Shown piece by piece: positions 1 to 4,553 of a DNA stretch of 6,374 bases. The DNA comes from Oscillospiraceae bacterium. GTDB taxonomy: Bacteria; Bacillota; Clostridia; Oscillospirales; Oscillospiraceae. The position numbers and the translations under genes were made by a program. The notes below the pieces were generated by a model that was not told where the DNA came from, ran no database searches, and worked only from the letters and a program-made list of their open reading frames with translations. How positions within the stretch are numbered: the stretch's first letter is position 1; each line of letters opens with the position of its first letter. The stretch lies in assembly GCA_017501805.1 (NCBI GenBank), contig JAFVWG010000024.1, positions 1 to 6,374 of the forward strand. Direction: 5' to 3'.

Positions 1-1
1 A

Positions 2-40
2 CATCTGAACATCGAATTCGACGGACAACTGACCATCTGA
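2..40 (+). CDS. C-terminal tail of upstream gene, possibly CdaR/YbbR-domain protein (partial)
   Basis: Reading from base 2 gives HLNIEFDGQLTI followed by a TGA stop at 38-40, in the same frame as glmM. Only 12 residues are visible, too few to identify the protein by itself. In Firmicutes the gene directly before glmM is very often cdaR (a YbbR-domain membrane protein that regulates the diadenylate cyclase CdaA), in the order cdaA-cdaR-glmM. The beta-strand-like tail and the 21-bp gap to glmM fit that arrangement. The identity is inferred from neighbourhood, not from a domain match. Confidence 0.45.
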   Translation, partial: HLNIEFDGQLTI

Positions 41-61
41 TAAAAAGGAGAGAGAAAACAT

Positions 62-1414
62 ATGGGAAAACTTTTTGGCACCGACGGCATTCGCGGCGTT
101 GTGAATGAAACGCTGGATGCAAAGCTCGCGTTCCGCATGGGACAGTCTGCGGCGCTCTGCCTCGCGGAGAGCAAGGGGAAAAAACCCACGGTCGTGATCG
201 GTATGGATACCCGTATTTCCTCGGATATGCTGGAGCACGCGCTGGTCGCGGGTCTGTGCACCTCCGGTGCGGATGTCATTAAGCTCGGCGTGATCCCCAC
301 GCCCGCCGTTGCATATCTGACGGTCCGCCTGCAGGCGGATGCGGGTGTTGTGATCTCCGCTTCGCATAACCCGTTTGAACACAACGGCATCAAGATGTTC
401 TCCGACGAGGGCTTTAAGCTGAACGATGCGCTGGAAGCCGCGATCGAAGAGAAGATCCTGCAGCCGGGCGATCTTCCCGTGAAGACGCACGGTGAGATCG
501 GCGTTGTGCGGGACGGTGCGGAGTATACAAAGCTGTATACGGACCACCTTGCCTCTACCGTGGAAGGAATTTCCGGACTTCGTATCGCGGTGGACTGCTC
601 GAACGGAGCGGCGTCCCGCACCGCGAGAGAGCTCTTCGGTCATTTCCCTGTCGAGGTGACCTATCTCAGCGACACTCCGAACGGCGTGAATATCAACAAC
701 GGCTGCGGCTCGACGCATCTGGAACAGCTCATTGAAACCGTCCGTGCGGGCGGATACGATGTCGGCATCGCCTTTGACGGCGACGCGGACCGCTGCCTTG
801 CCGTGGACGAGACAGGCGCTGTTGTGGACGGCGACCGCATTATGGCGATCTGCGCGACGGAGATGAGAAAGCGCGGACAGCTTCGCAACAACGGCTTTGT
901 TGCAACGGTGATGTCCAACCTCGGTCTGCACAGATTTGCGGAACAGGAAGATCTGAAACTGCTCTGCTCCTCCGTGGGCGACAGGAACGTTCTGGAACTG
1001 ATGCAGAAGGAAGATCTTTGCCTCGGCGGCGAGCAGTCCGGTCACGTGATCTTCCTCGACCACGTCTCGACCGGCGACGGACAGCTCACCGCTCTGCAGC
1101 TGCTCGCGATCGTCTGCAGCACGGGGGAAAAACTCAGCACCCTTGCATCGCGCGTGCGCCAGTATCCGCAGGTGCTGCTCAATGTGAAGGGACCGCACGC
1201 GAATGCGGATAAGGACGCGCTGATCAAGAATCCTGAACTGCAGAAGGCTGTCAAAGAGGCGGAGAATGCACTCAAGGGCGACGGCAGGATCCTGGTTCGC
1301 CCCTCCGGCACAGAGGCTCTTATCCGCGTGATGGTGGAAGCGAGCACAGAAGAACTCGCGGAGCAGACGGCGAATTCTGTTGCGAAAAAGGTCGAAAGCT
1401 TGCAAAATTCCTAA
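62..1414 (+). CDS. glmM: Phosphoglucosamine mutase GlmM
   Basis: This cytoplasmic enzyme interconverts glucosamine-6-phosphate and glucosamine-1-phosphate, the step between GlmS and GlmU on the way to UDP-GlcNAc and peptidoglycan. The 450-residue length matches the family (about 445-450). All alpha-D-phosphohexomutase landmarks are present in order: FGTDGIRG at residues 5-12; the catalytic phosphoserine loop ISASHNP at 98-104 with Ser101 as phosphate carrier; the Mg-binding loop DGDADR at 239-244 (Asp239, Asp241, Asp243); the sugar-binding GGEQSGH at 322-328; and the phosphate-binding loop RPSGTEALIRV at 413-423. The GTDGIRG and SASHNP variants favour GlmM over phosphoglucomutase or phosphomannomutase. 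The ATG at 62 is preceded by AAGGAGAG (45-52). It probably shares a transcript with the gene ending at base 40. In several Firmicutes GlmM also binds and restrains the diadenylate cyclase CdaA. The start, motifs and length show nothing abnormal. Confidence 0.98.
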   Translation: MGKLFGTDGIRGVVNETLDAKLAFRMGQSAALCLAESKGKKPTVVIGMDTRISSDMLEHALVAGLCTSGADVIKLGVIPTPAVAYLTVRLQADAGVVISASHNPFEHNGIKMFSDEGFKLNDALEAAIEEKILQPGDLPVKTHGEIGVVRDGAEYTKLYTDHLASTVEGISGLRIAVDCSNGAASRTARELFGHFPVEVTYLSDTPNGVNINNGCGSTHLEQLIETVRAGGYDVGIAFDGDADRCLAVDETGAVVDGDRIMAICATEMRKRGQLRNNGFVATVMSNLGLHRFAEQEDLKLLCSSVGDRNVLELMQKEDLCLGGEQSGHVIFLDHVSTGDGQLTALQLLAIVCSTGEKLSTLASRVRQYPQVLLNVKGPHANADKDALIKNPELQKAVKEAENALKGDGRILVRPSGTEALIRVMVEASTEELAEQTANSVAKKVESLQNS

Positions 1415-1442
1415 AAAAGTTAAAAAATTCTTTTATTTAGGA

Positions 1443-1471
1443 TTGACAAAAGTTTTATAGAGATTTATACT
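1443..1471 (+). promoter_or_regulatory. Sigma-A promoter of the zinc-ribbon gene
   Basis: A perfect -35 TTGACA (1443-1448) is separated by 17 bp from a -10 TATACT (1466-1471), one base off consensus. Transcription would start near 1477-1479. It lies 29 bp after the glmM stop and gives the downstream zinc-ribbon gene its own transcript with a leader of about 170 nt. No convincing intrinsic terminator separates it from glmM, so some read-through from glmM is also possible. Confidence 0.85.
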
Positions 1472-1477
1472 CAGTTG

Positions 1478-1490
1478 TGGGGACTCCCCA
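1478..1490 (+). promoter_or_regulatory. GC-rich palindrome at the predicted transcription start
   Basis: TGGGG-ACT-CCCCA is a perfect 5-bp inverted repeat with a 3-nt spacer, sitting exactly where the promoter at 1443-1471 should start transcription. In RNA it would be a hairpin at the extreme 5' end of the transcript, which could protect the mRNA from 5'-end decay. In DNA it could be a small operator. Which of these applies, if either, cannot be told from the sequence. Confidence 0.5.
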
Positions 1491-1646
1491 AATATTGGTT
1501 AGATTTTCGTGCTCCTGTGCGTACGCCTCTCTTTCGGACGGAACGGACAGACCGGAGAACGAAGCCATCCGGTGTTGACGGCTCTGTGCCGTTCGCATAA
1601 ATCATCGGTGCAAAAGCACCACAGATCGCAAAGAGAGGTAACATCC
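1491..1646 (+). promoter_or_regulatory. Structured 5' leader that can hide the ribosome-binding site (candidate cis-regulatory RNA)
   Basis: The leader folds by eye into a multi-branched structure. Outer stem: CCTCTCTTT (1526-1534) is perfectly complementary over 9 bp to AAAGAGAGG (1630-1638), which contains the Shine-Dalgarno sequence. Enclosed arm one: GAACGG (1541-1546) pairs with CCGTTC (1589-1594), ACAGA (1547-1551) with TCTGT (1583-1587), and CCG (1552-1554) with CGG (1579-1581), with single-base bulges at 1582 and 1588. Enclosed arm two: GGTGC (1607-1611) pairs with GCACC (1616-1620) around an AAAA loop. A closed outer stem would block ribosome binding. I do not recognise it as a named riboswitch class. 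An RNA thermometer, a ligand-sensing riboswitch or a protein-bound leader are all possible. The regulatory role is inferred; the complementarity is directly visible. Confidence 0.55.
1633..1638 (+). promoter_or_regulatory. Ribosome-binding site of the zinc-ribbon gene
   Basis: GAGAGG lies 8 nt before the ATG at 1647 and fixes that codon as the start. The reading frame stays open upstream to 1509, but that stretch has no comparable site. The whole element is inside the 3' strand of the 9-bp stem described for the leader. Confidence 0.85.
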
Positions 1647-1931
1647 ATGTACGAAGACAAGACTTTAATCTGCAAAGAGTGCGGCGCGGAATTCGTTTTC
1701 ACCGCCGGTGAGCAGGAGTTCTATGCGGAGCGCGGCTTCCAGAACGAGCCCCAGCGCTGCAAGGCCTGCCGCGATGCGCGCAAGAACGCTGCCCGCGGAC
1801 CCCGTGAGTACTTCACGGCCACCTGCGCTGCCTGCGGCGGCGAGGCAAAGGTTCCCTTCGAGCCCAAGTCCGACCGTCCCGTCTACTGCAGCGAGTGCTT
1901 CGCTCGTATGAGAGAGGAACAGCAGGGCTGA
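1647..1931 (+). CDS. Tandem zinc-ribbon protein (zf-trcl type plus CxxC-x17-CxxC domain)
   Basis: This is a 94-residue, probably cytoplasmic protein of unknown function. Residues 5-45 form the 'probable zinc-ribbon' domain: CKEC at 9-12 and CKAC at 38-41, with the characteristic FVFTAGEQEFYAERGF stretch between them. Residues 58-86 form a second ribbon: CAAC at 60-63 and CSEC at 81-84, separated by exactly 17 residues, the defining spacing of the CxxC-x17-CxxC family. Eight cysteines in four CxxC pairs are enough for two zinc ions. The region from 42 to 55 between the ribbons is basic. Related proteins occur widely in Clostridia and some lineages carry them near cold-shock genes, but no reaction or partner is established. 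The start is set by GAGAGG at 1633-1638. Expression is probably controlled by the structured leader. Family assignment is firm; function is not known. Confidence 0.95.
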   Translation: MYEDKTLICKECGAEFVFTAGEQEFYAERGFQNEPQRCKACRDARKNAARGPREYFTATCAACGGEAKVPFEPKSDRPVYCSECFARMREEQQG

Positions 1932-1941
1932 TTCCGGCAAT

Positions 1942-1981
1942 AAAAAACGCGGCGTCGTAAGACGTCGCGTTTTTTCTTTTT
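1942..1981. terminator. Bidirectional intrinsic terminator
   Basis: CGCGGCGTC (1948-1956) pairs with GACGTCGCG (1961-1969) around a GTAA loop, with one G-U pair. Six A residues lie on the left (1942-1947) and six T residues on the right (1970-1975), followed by more T. It can therefore end the zinc-ribbon transcript on the plus strand and the convergent capA-chrA transcript on the minus strand. Confidence 0.92.
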
Positions 1982-1989
1982 ATGAAACA

Positions 1990-2021
1990 GGGGGGCGGAA
2001 GACCGCTCCCCCATCTTTTTT
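1990..2021 (+). terminator. Second G+C-rich hairpin with T tract
   Basis: Bases 1990-1998 pair with 2003-2011 as a 9-bp G+C-rich stem (one G-U) around an AAGA loop. T6 (2016-2021) follows on the plus strand, so this is a plausible back-up terminator for plus-strand read-through. On the minus strand it is the first hairpin after the chrA stop codon but has no T tract on that side, so there it is more likely a 3'-end stabiliser or pause site before the terminator at 1942-1975. Confidence 0.55.
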
Positions 2022-2574
2022 ACATAGAGAAGAGAATTCCCGCTGCCGCGCCGAGCAGGATCACAACGATCGGGTGGAGCTTTTGGAAGCGGAAGGTGAT
2101 TACAGCCAGAACCGCAAAAACGCCGAACGCTGTCCAATTGATCATCGCCCCGAGACTTGCCGCGCCGTCGTTCAGCAGCGCTACGCGCCAGACAGACAGC
2201 ATCGCCGCGCAGATGAGTCCCACAGAGAGCGGGCGAAGGGTCGACATCACGCTTTGAACGTATCTGTTTTCGGAAAAGCGCGTCAGCATGGAGGTGATGA
2301 TCGTGATGATGATGAAAGCGGGCAGTACTTCGCCGAAAGTCGCGACAACCCCACCGAGCAGACCCGCTGTACGGATCCCGGCAAAGGTTGCCATATTGAT
2401 GCCGATCGGACCGGGGGTGGATTCCGCAACGGCGATCATATCCGCAAGCTCTGCGTGCGAGAACCAACCGAAGGAGTCCGAAAGGTCATACAGGAAGGGG
2501 AGCGTTGCCAGACCGCCGCCTACGGAAAACAGACCGATCTTGAAAAAGGACCAGAATAATTGCAGATAGATCAC
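2020..2574 (-). CDS. Short-chain ChrA-family transporter, second subunit
   Basis: This 184-residue integral membrane protein has a single CHR (chromate ion transporter) domain. SFFKIGLFSVGGG at 9-21 is the N-terminal signature; AESTPGPIGINMATFAG at 50-66 is the conserved second motif; hydrophobic segments follow at about 71-97, 116-134, 145-161 and 167-182. Short-chain ChrA proteins are half the size of classical ChrA and are usually encoded as two adjacent genes whose products are thought to act together with opposite membrane orientations. The start chosen is the GTG at 2574, which overlaps the TGA of the upstream chrA gene (GTGA), has GGGG 8 nt upstream, and makes the N-terminus line up with that of its partner. 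An ATG at 2697 would instead run 41 extra residues through the partner's coding end. The true substrate in this organism is not evident; chromate export is known for only some family members. Confidence 0.9.
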   Translation of the reverse strand: MIYLQLFWSFFKIGLFSVGGGLATLPFLYDLSDSFGWFSHAELADMIAVAESTPGPIGINMATFAGIRTAGLLGGVVATFGEVLPAFIIITIITSMLTRFSENRYVQSVMSTLRPLSVGLICAAMLSVWRVALLNDGAASLGAMINWTAFGVFAVLAVITFRFQKLHPIVVILLGAAAGILFSM

Positions 2575-3110
2575 AGCGTTTTCCCCGCCTTTCCGAGAAG
2601 AATCCCCAAAACGGCGGCAGCCAGAACGAGCCAGACGGGGGAAAGCGGCGTAAAGACCGATACTGCCAGCGCGACCGCGAACAGACAGCCTGCCCACGCA
2701 TTTTTCACGCCCTTACGGAAGAGCGTCCAAAATGCACGCAGGACCAGCACACCGACCGCAACGCGAATGCCTGCAAAGGCGTGCGTGACGATCTCGTACT
2801 GTGCAAAATGGTTGAGGATCGTTGCGATCACAGAGATGATGAGGATGGAGGGCAGGACGACCGCGACGGTTGCGACCGCCGAGCCGGACAAACGCCGCAG
2901 GCGGAAGCCTACATACCCGGCGACATTGACGGCAATCACGCCGGGCGTACACTGCGCAACGGCATAGACATTCAGCAGCTCTTCGTCATCCGCCCAGCCG
3001 TGTTTCTGTACGACCTCGCGGCGGAGCATCGGAAGCATCGCGTAGCCGCCGCCGAAGGTGAACAGCCCGACGTTGAAAAAAGCACGGAACAGGTCCCAAT
3101 AGATTTGCAT
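2571..3110 (-). CDS. Short-chain ChrA-family transporter, first subunit
   Basis: This 179-residue membrane protein has one CHR domain: AFFNVGLFTFGGGYAMLP at 10-27, then VAQCTPGVIAVNVAGYVGFR at 51-70, then hydrophobic stretches at about 78-98, 110-128, 140-155 and 158-173. It is a paralogue of the gene that overlaps its stop codon; the two start almost identically (MQIYWDLFRAFF against MIYLQLFWSFF), supporting a two-gene transporter made by translational coupling. The ATG at 3110 is preferred: GGAG lies 12 nt upstream, and the gene then begins 7 nt after the capA stop. A GTG at 3128 would add six residues (MENNHT) and overlap capA by 11 nt but has no visible ribosome-binding site. Anion transport is the family expectation; chromate specificity is not demonstrable here. 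Confidence 0.9.
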   Translation of the reverse strand: MQIYWDLFRAFFNVGLFTFGGGYAMLPMLRREVVQKHGWADDEELLNVYAVAQCTPGVIAVNVAGYVGFRLRRLSGSAVATVAVVLPSILIISVIATILNHFAQYEIVTHAFAGIRVAVGVLVLRAFWTLFRKGVKNAWAGCLFAVALAVSVFTPLSPVWLVLAAAVLGILLGKAGKTL

Positions 3111-3117
3111 AGTGTGA

Positions 3118-4422
3118 TTATTCTCCACTGTCGAAGCTGGAAGCAGTCTGCTGCTTCAGCGTATTGATCGCGGCGCCGAGCAGCTCGTTCTGCTCTGCGA
3201 AGAGGCTGCTTGCCATTGCGCTGCGGATGGGGAGGACTTCATAGCGGGTCTCCGCTTCCTCGCCCTTGTCCATCATGTATACCGGCAGATACGAGACGTC
3301 GGAAATGGTGATGGCTCCGGTCTGGGAGTCCATAGAGAATTCGAGGTTCAGAATGAGACTGCACTGAGAAGTTCCTTCCGTCATGGAAGAGAAGAAGTTT
3401 CCGAGGCTGTAGGCGATAAAGACGTCTTTTTCTCTGCCATTCACGACGACGGATTTTTTCTGCATCGGTCCAACCAGGTGGCGGTGGGAGCCGAGAATGA
3501 CGTCAACGCCGTTCTGGATGAGAAGCTGTGCGATCTCCTCCTGCTTGGGATCGGGCTTCAATTCAAACTCGCTGCCCCAATGCAGCATAGCGACGATCAC
3601 ATCCGCATCGGCGGCCTTTGCGGCCTCGACGGAGCGGAGCAGCCCATCCTTGTTGATGATCTCGTAATTGGAGTCGTAGTCCTCAAAGAGAACATCCGCC
3701 GCATAGGTCGCATCCTCCGGCAGGGTCATATTGTTCATACCCTTGGTATAGCCGATAAACGCAAACTTGATGCCGTTAACGGTTTTGAACTGTACGCCTT
3801 CGTCTCTGCGCTTGTCGATCGTTGCGCTGTAGGTACCGAGCGGAACGATGTTCTGCTCCTTCAGATAGCGGATCGTGCTCTGCAGTCCGCTGATGCCGTT
3901 CTGCAGGGAATAGGTGTTCGCGGTCTGAAGAATATCGACGCCCGATTCCGCAAGGGTTTTGGCAAGCGATTCCGGAGCGCGGAAGTTGGGGAAGCCGACA
4001 TAGCTGCTGTCCGGTCCGCAGAAGTTCAGTTCGAGGTTGCCGACAGTCAGATCGGCGCTCTGCAGATAGGGCGCAATGGCTGTGAACGCGGGAGAAAAGT
4101 CATACTGTCCCGAGGGAGTCAGCGCATCGAGGATCTGCTCGTTATAGCACATCACATCGCCGAATGCCGCAAGTGTTGCCTTGGCGGTGACGACTTCCTG
4201 CTGCAGCGCTTCCTGTGCGGTCTGATGGGCAAGCTCAGCTTCGCGCTGTGCCTTGCGCGCATTGCAGCTCGTGATGATGAGTGTGAGGATCAGCACGACA
4301 ACGGCCAGCGTGACGCCAAATGCAATCCGCTGACGGATGAGCGCCTTGCGCTTCATTTCTTTTCGCATAAGCCGCCTGCGTTCCCGTTCTTTTTCATCGA
4401 GGATATATTCCTGATGATCCAT
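3118..4422 (-). CDS. Membrane-anchored CapA-family (PGA_cap) metallophosphatase-fold protein
   Basis: This 434-residue protein has a charged basic cytoplasmic N-terminus (1-33), one hydrophobic segment (about 34-52), a short charged helix (54-80) and an extracellular CapA/PGA_cap domain (about 83-400). Family landmarks: FGDVM at 87-91, NLELNF at 129-134, ILQTANTYSLQNG at 164-176, LHWGSEF at 280-286, Q294, GVDVILGSHRH at 305-315 and YSLGNFF at 338-344. CapA was named from poly-gamma-glutamate capsule synthesis, but no capB, capC or capE-like gene is nearby, so a capsule role is not supported; many CapA-like proteins have unknown envelope functions. The usual Asn-Asn-His motif is Asn-Thr-Tyr here (169-171). 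ATG 4422 is chosen because AAAGGGGG sits 8 nt upstream; a TTG two codons earlier is too close to that site. It is the first gene of an operon with the two chrA genes. Confidence 0.9.
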   Translation of the reverse strand: MDHQEYILDEKERERRRLMRKEMKRKALIRQRIAFGVTLAVVVLILTLIITSCNARKAQREAELAHQTAQEALQQEVVTAKATLAAFGDVMCYNEQILDALTPSGQYDFSPAFTAIAPYLQSADLTVGNLELNFCGPDSSYVGFPNFRAPESLAKTLAESGVDILQTANTYSLQNGISGLQSTIRYLKEQNIVPLGTYSATIDKRRDEGVQFKTVNGIKFAFIGYTKGMNNMTLPEDATYAADVLFEDYDSNYEIINKDGLLRSVEAAKAADADVIVAMLHWGSEFELKPDPKQEEIAQLLIQNGVDVILGSHRHLVGPMQKKSVVVNGREKDVFIAYSLGNFFSSMTEGTSQCSLILNLEFSMDSQTGAITISDVSYLPVYMMDKGEEAETRYEVLPIRSAMASSLFAEQNELLGAAINTLKQQTASSFDSGE

Positions 4423-4430
4423 ACGCAAAG

Positions 4431-4438
4431 CCCCCTTT
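4431..4438 (-). promoter_or_regulatory. Ribosome-binding site of the capA-like gene
   Basis: AAAGGGGG on the minus strand, 8 nt from the ATG at 4422. This spacing selects the ATG over the in-frame TTG at 4428, which would leave only 2 nt. Confidence 0.8.
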
Positions 4439-4453
4439 GATCTGTTTCATATT

Positions 4454-4482
4454 ATTGTACTATAAAAATAAAAAATTCTCAA
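4454..4482 (-). promoter_or_regulatory. Sigma-A promoter of the capA-chrA-chrA operon
   Basis: On the minus strand, -35 TTGAGA (4482-4477) and -10 TACAAT (4459-4454) are each one base off consensus and separated by exactly 17 bp. The spacer is almost entirely A+T. Transcription should start near 4447, leaving about 25 nt before the ATG at 4422. No internal promoter or terminator is evident between capA and the chrA genes, so this is probably the promoter for all three. Confidence 0.82.
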
Positions 4483-4504
4483 CGGGATTTTGCGTTTTTT
4501 GCAG

Positions 4505-4543
4505 AAAAAAGACTCTTTCCGCACGGAAAGCGGAAAGAGTCTT
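4505..4543 (-). terminator. Intrinsic terminator of glnS
   Basis: A perfect 14-bp stem (4530-4543 with 4509-4522) encloses a 7-nt loop, and six T residues follow on the minus strand (A run at 4505-4510). It starts 10 bp after the glnS stop codon and ends before the capA promoter, so glnS and the capA operon are separate transcripts. The plus strand has only a short T/A context and is not an obvious terminator in that direction. Confidence 0.95.
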
Positions 4544-4553
4544 GCAAAATGGC

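Noticed and set aside
1410..1441. CCTAAA/TTTAGG hairpin after glmM as an intrinsic terminator
   Set aside because: The stem is almost all A-T, needs a bulge, and is not followed by a T run, so it is not a convincing terminator. Read-through into the next gene remains possible.
1509..1646. Upstream in-frame extension of the zinc-ribbon protein by 46 codons
   Set aside because: There is no ribosome-binding site near 1509, the translated stretch has no domain character, and the region is better explained as a structured leader ahead of the ATG at 1647 with GAGAGG.
2575..2697. ATG start at 2697 for the downstream chrA gene
   Set aside because: It would add 41 residues read across the end of the partner gene in another frame. 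The GTG at 2574 gives an N-terminus that matches the paralogue and a GTGA overlap typical of coupled genes.
3478..4440. 320-codon open frame on the plus strand
   Set aside because: It is antisense to the CapA-like gene, whose motifs, membrane segment and regulatory signals are clear. No ribosome-binding site or domain supports the plus-strand frame.
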